A stretch of DNA of 64,000 nucleotides. Origin: Arthrobacter sp. SLBN-122 (GTDB lineage: Bacteria; Actinomycetota; Actinomycetes; Actinomycetales; Micrococcaceae). A program made the position numbers and the translations under genes. A model generated the notes under the pieces. It was given only the letters and a program-made list of their open reading frames with translations. It searched no databases and was not told the DNA's origin. The stretch spans positions 1,612,001 to 1,676,000 of the forward strand of contig NZ_VFMS01000001.1 of assembly GCF_006715165.1 (NCBI RefSeq), written 5' to 3'. Below are positions 16,946 through 25,056 of the stretch, piece by piece (within the stretch, counting starts at the first letter, position 1; each line of letters opens with the position of its first letter).

Positions 16946-17511
16946 CGGTCCCGGAGGAAAGCAGCCCAGCGGAAGGGTCGACGACGGCACCGGCCCCGCC
17001 GCCGTCGTCGGCCCTTCCTGCGTGGCCGGCCGGCGGCGTCCTCGGCGATGTCCTCCGCCCACAAGTCCGGGTTGTCTTCCTGGAACGCACGCATCATCTC
17101 CACGCACCGCGGATCATCCAGGACCACCACCTCAACACCGCGTGAGCGCAACAGGTCGAACTCGCCGTCGAACGTGCGCGCCTCCCCCACCACCACCCGG
17201 GGGATCTTGAACTGGATGATGGTTCCCGTGCACATGGCACACGGGGCCAGCGTGGTGTAGAGCGTGGTGTCCCGGTAGCTCTTCTGCCGGCCGGCCGCGC
17301 GGAGTGCGGACATTTCCCCGTGCGCTATCGGGTCGCCGTTCTGGACGCGTTCGTTGTGTCCGCTCGCGATGACCACACCGTCACGGGCCAGTGCTGCCCC
17401 AATCGGGATGCCACCCTCTGCAAGGCTCTTCTGGGCAGCCTGGTACGCGGCTTCGAAGGCAGGGTCGGAGGCTGCTGGCGTAGCGGCGGACGCTTGGGGT
17501 TCGTCAATCAT
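16759..17511 (-). CDS. Nucleoside/guanine-type deaminase with an atypical C-terminal extension
   Basis: The ATG at 17511 fits the family start. The zinc site of the cytidine/deoxycytidylate deaminase fold is complete: H64-x-E66 in HGEMSAL and P90-C91-x-x-C94 in PCAMC. The enzyme hydrolytically deaminates a base or nucleoside, using zinc-activated water, in the cytoplasm. Family members end near residue 156 (PDLWAEDI). Here no stop follows, and the frame continues for about 95 residues, starting with an Arg-rich run (RPRRKGRRRRRG) encoded by a terminator hairpin and then running antisense over the end of the hydrolase gene. The extension looks like read-through after loss of a stop codon and may be absent or degraded in vivo. 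The core assignment is firm; the 3' boundary is not. Confidence 0.75.
   Translation of the reverse strand: MIDEPQASAATPAASDPAFEAAYQAAQKSLAEGGIPIGAALARDGVVIASGHNERVQNGDPIAHGEMSALRAAGRQKSYRDTTLYTTLAPCAMCTGTIIQFKIPRVVVGEARTFDGEFDLLRSRGVEVVVLDDPRCVEMMRAFQEDNPDLWAEDIAEDAAGRPRRKGRRRRRGRCRRRPFRWAAFLRDRQAVAGGVGESCRWCATRWMNSTVSRSVSARVVGSLCTSCRTPGKTRVRTSAWPESARRLAT
16941..17020. repeat. Intergenic repeat copy 1 containing a bidirectional-looking terminator hairpin
   Basis: Begins with cctgacggtccc and contains a 17-bp hairpin (16972-16988 with 17001-17017, one T-G wobble, 12-base loop). A second copy with the same opening and the same cgacgacggc/gccgtcgtcg stem lies at 25556-25632. Here the hairpin follows the hydrolase stop on the plus strand. 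Confidence 0.65.
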
Positions 17512-17545
17512 GCGGCCATTCTCGCATGCGGCCGTCACGCGCAAT

Positions 17546-18052
17546 TCAGACCGATACTGCTCGCTCCAGCAGTCTCCGGATCCGTTCCACCGTTGTGTCG
17601 ATCCCGCCCGTTGACTCAATCATCAGGCCGGATTCGTCGTCCTGCAGCTCCTCCAGGGTCTCCAGCTGGGACGTGAGCAGGGAAGCCGGCATGAAGTGCC
17701 CGGGGCGTTGCGTGAGGCGGTCCTGCAGTGCGGGCCTGTCTGCCTGCAGCAGGATGAACGTGGTGGCCGGCGCAGCGGTCCGGATGGCATCCCGGTAGCT
17801 GCGCTTGAGGGCCGAGCAGGCGACGATGGTTGCGTTGTCGGTGCTGCTGGACAGCTGGGTACCAACGAGGTGAAGCCACGGCCACCGGTCCTCATCGGTC
17901 AGGGGAACGCCTGAGGCCATCTTCTGGACGTTGGCTTCGGGGTGCAGGGCATCGCCATCGATGAAATCGGCGCCGAGCTGGGTGGCGAGCGCCTGGCCGA
18001 CGGAGGACTTCCCTGCGCCGGAGACACCCATCACCACGATGCTTTGGGGCAT
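17546..18052 (-). CDS. gntK: Gluconokinase-family carbohydrate kinase
   Basis: The preferred start is the ATG at 18052 (168 residues), overlapping the stop of the upstream ABM gene by one base. The P-loop GVSGAGKSS spans residues 9-17, followed by FIDGDALHP, KMASGVPLTDEDRWPWL and SALKRSYRD, all diagnostic of GntK, which phosphorylates D-gluconate with ATP. It is the last gene of the minus-strand operon that runs from the SAF-domain dehydrogenase (23786) through the TRAP transporter, so the natural substrate may be another sugar acid imported by that transporter. Confidence 0.92.
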   Translation of the reverse strand: MPQSIVVMGVSGAGKSSVGQALATQLGADFIDGDALHPEANVQKMASGVPLTDEDRWPWLHLVGTQLSSSTDNATIVACSALKRSYRDAIRTAAPATTFILLQADRPALQDRLTQRPGHFMPASLLTSQLETLEELQDDESGLMIESTGGIDTTVERIRRLLERAVSV

Positions 18053-18363
18053 TACAGGGCGCCCTGGTGTGCGGTGCCGGCGGGAATGGGGACCAAGCGG
18101 GTGACCTCGACGGGTTCGGCCAGGAGTCCTTCGAGTGAGGCGTTCAGCCGCTTGACGGCGTCGCCCGCGCCGTGCGCGTCGAGCAGCTCGGCACTCTCCC
18201 ATTTCTCGATCATGACGATCTGGCCGTTCGGCGCGTCATGGATGGCGTACAGGATGCAACCCGGTTCTTCGTGGACCTCGGCGATGGCGGGCTCGAGGGC
18301 CGCGACAACCTGGTCGCGGGCGCCGTCGTTGGGTGTGAAGACTGCTGTGACGACGATGGTCAT
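18052..18363 (-). CDS. Antibiotic-biosynthesis-monooxygenase (ABM) domain protein
   Basis: This 103-residue single-domain protein begins MTIVVTAVFTPNDGARDQVV and includes EEPGCILYAIHDAPN, VMIEKWESAELLDAH and a C-terminal beta strand, the dimeric ferredoxin-like fold of ABM/quinol monooxygenase (YgiN-like) proteins. Family members oxidise quinols or act in central-metabolism side reactions without cofactors. The ATG shares an ATGA overlap with the upstream dehydrogenase stop, and its stop overlaps the gntK start, so it belongs firmly to the acid-sugar operon. Its role there is unknown. Confidence 0.82.
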   Translation of the reverse strand: MTIVVTAVFTPNDGARDQVVAALEPAIAEVHEEPGCILYAIHDAPNGQIVMIEKWESAELLDAHGAGDAVKRLNASLEGLLAEPVEVTRLVPIPAGTAHQGAL

Positions 18364-19283
18364 GATGGTTCCTTCGCTCGATTGCTGGTGATGCTCAAGT
18401 AGATGCCGGTGTGGTCCAGGTCCCCGAGGCCATCGGTGACCATTGTTTCGAATGCTGTTTTCAGCGTATTGGCAACGGGCAGGGCGACTCCGGCATCTGC
18501 CGCCGCGTCTGCGACAAACCGCAGGTCTTTGAGCTGGTTTTTGGCCGAACCGCCGCCGTGAAAGTCCCCGGTGATCCAGCGGCCGCCTTTCTGTTGGAGG
18601 ACTTCGGAGTTGGCCAGCCCGCCCTTGAGGATTGCCTGGACCTTGTCCAGGTCCAGGCCCGAGGCCTTTGCCAGTGCCATCGACTCGGACAGGGCGGTAA
18701 CTGTCGCCGCCACCACGATCTGGTTGCAGGCCTTCACGATGGCGCCGGACCCTGCTTCCCCGAACCACATGACTGTGGAGCTGTAGAGCTCGAAGAGCGG
18801 CGTCAGCCACTGGACCACGCTTTGGGGCCCGCCGGCCATGATGCTCAGCCGGCCCTGCTCTGCCCCGATGGTCCCGCCGCTGAGCGGTGCGTCGATGACC
18901 ACCACCCCGTAACGGGACTTGCAGTCGGCTGCGAAGGCGGCAACCGCCGTGGGGGACACGGTGCCGTGGATGACCAGGACAGGATCAACAACACCCGCCT
19001 GCGCCCACCCCGCGAGCAGGCCGTCGTCGCCCTCCAGGAGTGCTTCCACCTGGGGCAGGTCCGGCAGGACGGTGAGGACAACATCCGCTGCGGCATCGGC
19101 CGGCCGTGGGGCTACCGTCCCGCCGTCGAGGGCTTCGGCTTTTTGGAGTGTGCGGTTCCACAGGGTCAGGGACACCCCGCCGTCGATGATGTTCCGGGCG
19201 ATGGGTGCTCCCATGGGGCCCGTGCCCAGCAGTGAAACGGAGACGCCGGGATCGAGGGGTGAGGGAGGTTTGGTTTCTGTCAT
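18360..19283 (-). CDS. Beta-hydroxyacid dehydrogenase (6-phosphogluconate / 3-hydroxyisobutyrate dehydrogenase family)
   Basis: This 307-residue NAD(P)-dependent enzyme has GTGPMG at residues 20-25, DAPLSGGTIGAEQGRLSIMAGG (substrate-binding signature) and K184 in GAIVKACNQ, the catalytic lysine. The all-helical C-terminal domain is complete. The family oxidises 3-hydroxy acids such as tartronate semialdehyde, hydroxyisobutyrate or 4-carbon sugar acids. It sits between the fused TRAP permease (3 bases away) and the ABM gene (4-base overlap) in a single minus-strand operon, so it probably takes an imported sugar acid or its derivative. Confidence 0.88.
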   Translation of the reverse strand: MTETKPPSPLDPGVSVSLLGTGPMGAPIARNIIDGGVSLTLWNRTLQKAEALDGGTVAPRPADAAADVVLTVLPDLPQVEALLEGDDGLLAGWAQAGVVDPVLVIHGTVSPTAVAAFAADCKSRYGVVVIDAPLSGGTIGAEQGRLSIMAGGPQSVVQWLTPLFELYSSTVMWFGEAGSGAIVKACNQIVVAATVTALSESMALAKASGLDLDKVQAILKGGLANSEVLQQKGGRWITGDFHGGGSAKNQLKDLRFVADAAADAGVALPVANTLKTAFETMVTDGLGDLDHTGIYLSITSNRAKEPS

Positions 19284-19286
19284 GGA

Positions 19287-21227
19287 TTAGAAGGGGATCA
19301 GGCCGGCGAGGGCGGGAAGGAAGGTGCTGAACCAGGGGACGGCGGCGAGGACGAGGAGACCGACGAACACCGCCACCAGATACGGCCAGAAGTGTTTGAG
19401 GCTGTTTTCCACGGTTTCGCGGGCGGTGGCGCAGGCGACGTAGAAGCCAACCCCTGCCGGCGGGGCGAAGGAGCCGATGCCCATGGAGATGATGAGGACC
19501 ATGGCGTACTGCACCGGGTTGACGCCGAAGTCGGTGGCGATCGGCAGGAGCAACGGGGCGAAGATGAGCACCGCGGGCAGGCCTTCCAGGAGCTGGCCCA
19601 TGATGATCAGCAGCACCACGGTGAAGAGCATGAACAGGACGGGGGAATCGCCCAGTCCGGACATCAGGTCGTGGATCTGCTGGGAGACGCCCGCCAAAGC
19701 GAGGGTCTGGGCCAGGGGCGATGCCGCGGCGATGATGAACAGCACCATGCCCGCCGTCGTGGTTGTTTCACGCAGGGTGTCGCCGAGAAGGCGCCTGCTG
19801 CCGCGGCGGTAGGCTGCCGCGAGCACGAAGGCGTAGGCGACGGCGACCGAGGACACCTCGGTGGGGGTGGCGAATCCGCTGAGGATCCCCACCACCATGC
19901 CCACCGGGAGCAGAAGCGTGGGCAGGGCGAAGAAGGTGGCGGAGCCCCGGGCCCGCCACGTGGCCTTGGCGCTGGGCACCCCGCCCTGCTTGCGCGCCCT
20001 CAGGAACACCATTGCCATGACCACCAGGGCGAGGAAGGCTGCCGGCACGAAGCCTGCGAGGAACAGGGTGGTGGTGGAGATGGTGGTGATGGAACCCAGG
20101 ATGAGCAGGACGATGCTGGGCGGGATGGTTTCACCCATGATGGCCGACGCCGACAGCACGGCCACCACTTCGCCCCGCGGGTATTTGCGTTCTTCAAGCA
20201 TGCCGCGCATGGTGGTGCCCACGGCTGCGACGTCGGCGACTTTGGAGCCGGAAATTCCGGAGAAGATGTACATGGTGACCACCACAACCTGCAGCAGCCC
20301 GCCGCGAAGATGACCGATCAGCGCATCGACGAGCTTGGCCAGCGGCAGGGTAAGGCCCGCGGAGTTCATGACCGTGCCGGCCAGGATGAAGAACGGGATG
20401 GCCAGCAGGACGAATCCCTTGGCTCCGGATGCCATGCCGATGGGGATGGCGCTCACGTCGGAAATACCACCCAGGTACAGGTAGATTCCGGAGGCCAGGG
20501 CCAGGACAAACGCGATGGGCAGGCCCAGGAACAGCAGGGCAAACAGGGCCACGAGGACGACGACGAGCAGGACGTTCGGGGAGGTGTAGTAGAACAGCGG
20601 CGGGGAGACAAGGACGACGACGACCAGGGCCGCCGCTATTCCGGCACCAACCAGGGCGGGCCGCCAGGCCTCACGCCGGAGTTTGACCAGGGCGAACCAG
20701 GCGATGAGGACCATTCCCACCGTGAAGGGCATGTTGACCCAGAAAACGGGGAGCTGCAGGATGGGGGTCTTCTCCTCGATCTGCTGGACGAGGGTGGGCA
20801 CGAACAGCGCAAGCGCGCCGGCGCTCATGACAAAGACGAGCCAGTCCACAAGCGCTGCGAGGTACGGCTTCCACGTTGCGGGCAGGCGCATGATGAGCGC
20901 CTGCACGGACATGTGGGCGCCCTTCGGATAGGCGATTGCGCCACCGATGAAGGCAATGGTCAGCAGGGCGATCTCGGAGACCTCCTGTGTCCAAAGAACT
21001 GAGTCCCCGGTGATGACGCGGACGGTGATGTTCAGGAGGATCACCACGAGCTCCGCGAGAATCGCCGCTCCCACAATCCATTCGAGGGTCTTGTCGAGCC
21101 ATGCAGCACCGCTCCAGCCGGAGGGCACGTGGTCGTGATGGAGGATTTCCTCCGCTTCGAGGGGAAGGACTTCCTCGTAGTCCTGGGGAGCAACGGTGGG
21201 TTTCATGGTTTTCCAGACTGTCGACAT
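19287..21227 (-). CDS. TRAP transporter permease, fused small (DctQ) and large (DctM) subunits
   Basis: This 646-residue protein joins both TRAP membrane subunits. The N-terminal part (about 40-200) has the four helices of DctQ, including LWTQEVSEIALLTIAFIGGA. After a linker the DctM part carries many helices, with FFILAGTVMNSAG, IFSGISGSKVADVAAVGTTM and IMGETIPPSIVLLILGS, all typical of large subunits. With the DctP protein encoded upstream it forms a sodium-driven importer of an organic acid. A second in-frame ATG at 21206 has a weak GGAAAA site and may be the true start. A hairpin separates it from dctP, and the beta-hydroxyacid dehydrogenase follows after 3 bases. Confidence 0.92.
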   Translation of the reverse strand: MSTVWKTMKPTVAPQDYEEVLPLEAEEILHHDHVPSGWSGAAWLDKTLEWIVGAAILAELVVILLNITVRVITGDSVLWTQEVSEIALLTIAFIGGAIAYPKGAHMSVQALIMRLPATWKPYLAALVDWLVFVMSAGALALFVPTLVQQIEEKTPILQLPVFWVNMPFTVGMVLIAWFALVKLRREAWRPALVGAGIAAALVVVVLVSPPLFYYTSPNVLLVVVLVALFALLFLGLPIAFVLALASGIYLYLGGISDVSAIPIGMASGAKGFVLLAIPFFILAGTVMNSAGLTLPLAKLVDALIGHLRGGLLQVVVVTMYIFSGISGSKVADVAAVGTTMRGMLEERKYPRGEVVAVLSASAIMGETIPPSIVLLILGSITTISTTTLFLAGFVPAAFLALVVMAMVFLRARKQGGVPSAKATWRARGSATFFALPTLLLPVGMVVGILSGFATPTEVSSVAVAYAFVLAAAYRRGSRRLLGDTLRETTTTAGMVLFIIAAASPLAQTLALAGVSQQIHDLMSGLGDSPVLFMLFTVVLLIIMGQLLEGLPAVLIFAPLLLPIATDFGVNPVQYAMVLIISMGIGSFAPPAGVGFYVACATARETVENSLKHFWPYLVAVFVGLLVLAAVPWFSTFLPALAGLIPF

Positions 21228-21265
21228 TGAGAGCGGGATTCTTTATGGGGAGTGGAGGGTCAGTG

Positions 21266-21297
21266 CGGGTGGGAGCCCTGCGGGAGGCTCCCACCCG
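21266..21297 (-). terminator. Intercistronic hairpin between dctP and dctQM
   Basis: A perfect 12-bp stem (21266-21277 with 21286-21297; cgggtgggagcc/ggctcccacccg) and an 8-base loop lie just after the dctP stop. It lacks a T-run. In an operon such a hairpin commonly stabilises the upstream mRNA or attenuates, giving more binding protein than permease; that role is inferred. Confidence 0.6.
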
Positions 21298-21303
21298 TCC
21301 GTG

Positions 21304-22338
21304 TTATTTCTTGCCGGCGAAGGCGATGGCCTGGTCGAAGAATTCCTTGCCGATGAGCTTGGAGAACTCGGGGTAGAGGCTTTGGGAAGCGGCCTTGAAC
21401 TCGGCGAGCCCGGAGGCGCTCAGCTCGTTGGCCTTCATGCCCTTTGCTGCCAGTTCATCCAGTTGCTTCTTGGACTGTTCCTCGTCATAGCCTGTTTTGA
21501 AGGTTGCCGTTTCCTCGGAAGCGGTGGTGAGCGCCTTCTTCTGGTCATCCGTCAGTGAATCCCACTTCTTCGATGACAGGGCCAGTACCCAGGCGTCGTT
21601 GATGTGGTTGGTCATGGAGACATATTTCTGCACCTCGGAGAACTTGTTCGTCCAGGGCACCTCAATCGGGTTTTCCTGGCCGTCGATGGTTCCGGTCTGC
21701 AGGCCGGTGAAGACTTCCGAGAAGGCCATGGTGGTGGGGCTTGCGCCCAGCTTGCCGAAGAAGTCGGTCCACAGGGTGTTGCCCGGCACGCGGATCTTCA
21801 GCCCCTTCAGGTCAGACGGCTGTTCAATCGGGCGCACGGAGTTGGTGATCTCCCGGCCCGTCCGGGTCAGGAAGGAGAGCGCCACCGTGTCCTTTGCCGC
21901 CAGCTTCTCCTTCAGGACCTTTCCGGGTTCCCCGGCGAGGAACTTTGCCTCTTCCTTCGTGTCCGCAAAGAGGTACGGGATGCTGATGCCGTTCATTTCC
22001 GGCACCACCGAAGCGTAGACGGAGGTGGACAGAATCAGTCCGTCCAGCGATCCGCCCTGCAGACGGGTCACCGCGGCATTCTGGTCGCCGCTGAAGCTCG
22101 TGCCGTTGGGCACAACGGTGACCTGGACGGAACCGTTGGAGGTCTTCTTGACCTGGTCGGCGAAGTGCTGGGCGGTGACGCCGACGGAGGACGTCAGCGG
22201 ATCCGGGATGGAGAGCTGGATCTTGGCCATGGGGCCGCTTTGGCCTGCGGGCTGGGCTCCGCCTGCACAGCCGGTCAACAGCGCTGCTGCCAGGCTGGTT
22301 GCCAGCACTCCGGTGATGGCGCGGGTCTTGAGGTTCAT
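21304..22338 (-). CDS. TRAP transporter substrate-binding lipoprotein (DctP family)
   Basis: The 344-residue protein starts with a lipoprotein signal peptide (MNLKTRAITG, hydrophobic run, then LLTGC, Cys23 as lipidation site). The mature part shows DctP features: SIPDPLTSSVGVTAQHFAD, NGISIPYLFAD and the conserved region LKGLKIRVPGNTLWTDFF with the Arg that binds the substrate carboxylate, then EVFTGLQTGTIDGQENP. It captures an organic acid outside the membrane and delivers it to the fused permease. AAAGG lies 7 bases before the ATG. It is the second gene of the LacI-controlled operon, 95 bases after the SAF-domain dehydrogenase. Confidence 0.93.
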   Translation of the reverse strand: MNLKTRAITGVLATSLAAALLTGCAGGAQPAGQSGPMAKIQLSIPDPLTSSVGVTAQHFADQVKKTSNGSVQVTVVPNGTSFSGDQNAAVTRLQGGSLDGLILSTSVYASVVPEMNGISIPYLFADTKEEAKFLAGEPGKVLKEKLAAKDTVALSFLTRTGREITNSVRPIEQPSDLKGLKIRVPGNTLWTDFFGKLGASPTTMAFSEVFTGLQTGTIDGQENPIEVPWTNKFSEVQKYVSMTNHINDAWVLALSSKKWDSLTDDQKKALTTASEETATFKTGYDEEQSKKQLDELAAKGMKANELSASGLAEFKAASQSLYPEFSKLIGKEFFDQAIAFAGKK

Positions 22339-22433
22339 TCGATGCCTTTCTTCATTGGAAGGATGCGGTGCTGCGCGGCAGACACGGGCGGTCCGCTGGT
22401 TGCAGCGGTGTTGCTTTGAGCCAGGGGTGTGGT

Positions 22434-23786
22434 TTAAGAAACGGTGACGGGGGTGGCGATCAGCGCTTCGGTTTCGCGGCGGAGTTCCAGTGCTTGGGAC
22501 AGGGAGTCATCAATGATGACATCGTCCCAACCAACGATGGCCCCCTTGGGCACATCGTTACGCAGCTCCACGTGGTGGGCGAGCGCGACGGGGAGGGCGC
22601 CGGTGGCAACCGAGTGCTTGGCGGAAACCAGCTTGCCCCAGACGGTGAAGCCGCCTTCGCCGTCGAGGAATTCTCCGGCCTTGAGGTCTTTCTTGGCGGT
22701 GGCCACCACGTCGCCGTAGAAACCGACCGGCCCGCCGGTGGGGATGCCGCGAAGGGCTGCATTGGCAATGGACATGTTCAGTTCGAGGCCCACGTAGTGG
22801 TACGGGCGGTAGAGGGCGGCGTACTGGCCCGTGGGGTCCGGGTGCCAGGGGTATTCGTTGAAGCAGCCGGAAACATAGTCGTTGGTCGCCTTGACCACGA
22901 CGAAGACGCCTTCCTGGGTGTTGTAAGGGATCCAGCTGCCGTCGCGGTTGACGCTGGACATGACGTCGACGCTTCCTTCGTGGGCGAGGGACCCGCCGAC
23001 GGCGGCCGGGCGGCAGATGGTGGCGATCTCTTCAACATTGCCGGGCGTGAAGCTCAGGCCGGAATCAGAGGGAGCCAGGCCGGCGCCGTTGGCTACCGCT
23101 GCCATCTCGATGGCCGCCTTGGTTCCGTCCCGGAACGAGGTGTGCATGTAGGGGTTGAGCTGGCCGGAGTCCGTCAGTTCCTTGGAGAACTCCCAGTTTT
23201 CCCAGACGTTGTCCGGGTTCATCTCGTGGTAGTGCTCCAGGTATTTCGCGCCCTTGCCTGCGCAAACCACGTCAAAGCCGCTGGTGCGGGCCCAGTCGAC
23301 AAGTTCCATGATGAGGGCTGGCTGGTCCCCGTAAGCCATGGAGTAGACCACGCCTGCTTCCTCCGCCCGCTTGGCGAGCGCGGGGCCGGCAAGGGCATCG
23401 GCTTCGACGGTGACCATGATGATGTGCTTCTTGGTTTCGATCGCCTTCAAAGCGTGCTTGATGCCGACGATCGGGTTGCCGGTGGCTTCAACAATGACGT
23501 CGATGTCCGCGTCGAACAGTTCGTCGGCGTTGGCAATGATGGCCGTGGTGCGGTCCTTCAGCGCTGTCGCGATGTCCGGAGCCACCTGGGAGGCAGGCCA
23601 GTCCACCAGCTCGAAGGCCCCCTGGGCCCGCTGGACGTTGATGTCCGCGATGGCGACGACGTGGATGCCGGGAATGTTGTTGGCCTGGGCCAGGTACATG
23701 GTCCCGTAGCGGCCGGCGCCGATCAGTCCGACGCGGATGGGACGGGACTGCTGCTCACGGTCGCTGAGGAGTTTATGAAGGTTCAC
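22434..23786 (-). CDS. NAD(P)-dependent oxidoreductase with C-terminal SAF domain (homoserine-dehydrogenase-like)
   Basis: I prefer the GTG at 23786 (450 residues), with AGAGAG upstream, over the longer open frame to 23846. The Rossmann domain begins IRVGLIGAGRYGTMYL (GAGRYG at 23-28), and DVIVEATGNPIVGIKHAL follows. The catalytic-type core includes VTVEADALAGP and AYGDQPALIMELVDWAR. The last third (from about LRGIPTGGPVGF) looks like a SAF domain, ending PKGAIVGWDDVIIDDS. Proteins of this type occur in clusters for sugar acids and polyols, sometimes annotated as FlgA-like. It is the first gene of the operon, directly next to the operator region, so it probably performs a committed step. The exact substrate is unknown. 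Confidence 0.8.
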   Translation of the reverse strand: MNLHKLLSDREQQSRPIRVGLIGAGRYGTMYLAQANNIPGIHVVAIADINVQRAQGAFELVDWPASQVAPDIATALKDRTTAIIANADELFDADIDVIVEATGNPIVGIKHALKAIETKKHIIMVTVEADALAGPALAKRAEEAGVVYSMAYGDQPALIMELVDWARTSGFDVVCAGKGAKYLEHYHEMNPDNVWENWEFSKELTDSGQLNPYMHTSFRDGTKAAIEMAAVANGAGLAPSDSGLSFTPGNVEEIATICRPAAVGGSLAHEGSVDVMSSVNRDGSWIPYNTQEGVFVVVKATNDYVSGCFNEYPWHPDPTGQYAALYRPYHYVGLELNMSIANAALRGIPTGGPVGFYGDVVATAKKDLKAGEFLDGEGGFTVWGKLVSAKHSVATGALPVALAHHVELRNDVPKGAIVGWDDVIIDDSLSQALELRRETEALIATPVTVS

Positions 23787-23881
23787 GGGGATCTCTCTAA
23801 CGGTGCTTGGCGAAAGAAAGCACCTCCGGCAGGCCGGACGGCACAACTTCTTTGTCGCATTTTGTAAGGAAAACTGTCCGG

Positions 23882-23899
23882 AGTGGAACCGGTTCCACT
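23882..23899. promoter_or_regulatory. Perfect 18-bp palindromic LacI-type operator
   Basis: agtggaaccggttccact is a perfect inverted repeat with the central CG step typical of LacI/GalR operators. It lies 96 bases upstream of the dehydrogenase GTG and 123 bases upstream of the LacI-family regulator GTG, so one site could control both divergent units. Confidence 0.8.
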
Positions 23900-24021
23900 T
23901 TTGTACCAGTCACTGATAAGCTGTGTCAACGATCACCTTCCCGCCCCGTCGTAATGAAGCGAACGGGCAGGAAGGAATGGCGTACGTAATGACGAAAAGG
24001 TCTTGGTCTCAAGGAGGAGCG

Positions 24022-25056
24022 GTGCGCAAAGCGCCTACTATTCGCGATGTGGCAGCGGCTGCGGGAGTGTCCGTCTCCGTGGTCTCACGGGTCCTGAACC
24101 CTGATTCGGGACCGGTGGCACCCGCGAAAAGACAAGAGGTTTTGCGGGTCATCGACGAACTGGGTTACCGGCCCAGGGCGGCCGCCCGTGAACTCAGTGC
24201 GGGGCAGGCACTCACCATCGGCCTGGTGGTCACCGACCTCTCCAACCCGTTTTTCGCCCGCCTGGCGGACAGGATCGTCTGGGAGGCGCGAAGCCATGGT
24301 GTCCAGGTGGTGTTGATGACTACGCAGGAGGATCCGCACCTGGAGGCGGACTCCCTGGATACTCTGCTGGACCGCTCCGTCAGTGGCGTCATTGCCACGC
24401 CCACCGGGGGCAACATCGAAAAGTGGCGGCGCCTGCGGGACCTTGGCGTCAACGTGGTCTTCATTGACCGCGCCATCGAAGAGCTCGAGGATGTGGACGT
24501 TGTCAGCATCGAAAACTTCGACTCCGCGGAACGCTCCACCGAGCACCTCATCAACCTTGGCCATACCCGGATCGGGCTGATCACCGGCCCGCTCACCACC
24601 TCCACCGGTAGTGCCAGGCTGAACGGCTACAAGGCCGCCCACCAGAAGGCGTCCCTGCCGGTAGACCCCACGCTGATACGTGACGTGCCTTTCCGTGGGG
24701 ACGCCGGCGGCGGCGCCGTAGGATCACTGCTTGCGATGCGTCAGCCGCCCACGGCCCTCATCGTGGCAAACACGGCACAGGTGCAAAGTTCGGTCCGCAG
24801 GCTGGTCCAAATGGGCATTGACATCCCCGATGAGCTTTCCCTCATCGTCTTTGACGACAATCCCTGGACGGAGCTGACCACTCCCCCGCTGAGCGTCATC
24901 CGCCAGCCGCTCGACATGCTTGCCGTTCACGCCATCGAGCTGGTGCTCGGGCGGATGCACGGGAAGCTGCCGGACGGGGCGCGCCGCATCGAGGTCAAAG
25001 CCGACTACCTGCCGCGCAACAGCTGCGCGCCCCTCATCCTGTCAAGCGCCCGTTGA
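24022..25056 (+). CDS. LacI-family transcriptional regulator of the acid-sugar TRAP operon
   Basis: The GTG at 24022 is preferred because AAGGAGG lies 4 bases upstream and the helix-turn-helix then begins at once (PTIRDVAAAAGVSVSVVSRVLN, residues 5-26), as usual for the family. The frame is open from 23923. Next come the hinge helix (AARELSAG) and a periplasmic-binding-protein-like effector domain (IGLVVTDLSNPFFARLAD, LINLGHTRIGLITG, LIVFDDNPWTELTTPPLSVI). The gene is divergent from the dehydrogenase-TRAP operon, with the palindrome at 23882-23899 between them. Expected behaviour is repression relieved by the transported sugar acid or a metabolite. Confidence 0.92.
   Translation: MRKAPTIRDVAAAAGVSVSVVSRVLNPDSGPVAPAKRQEVLRVIDELGYRPRAAARELSAGQALTIGLVVTDLSNPFFARLADRIVWEARSHGVQVVLMTTQEDPHLEADSLDTLLDRSVSGVIATPTGGNIEKWRRLRDLGVNVVFIDRAIEELEDVDVVSIENFDSAERSTEHLINLGHTRIGLITGPLTTSTGSARLNGYKAAHQKASLPVDPTLIRDVPFRGDAGGGAVGSLLAMRQPPTALIVANTAQVQSSVRRLVQMGIDIPDELSLIVFDDNPWTELTTPPLSVIRQPLDMLAVHAIELVLGRMHGKLPDGARRIEVKADYLPRNSCAPLILSSAR

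Noticed and set aside
19392..21002. 536-residue open frame opposite the TRAP permease
   Set aside because: His/Gly/Asp-rich complement of a membrane protein gene, a typical artefact of GC-rich third positions.
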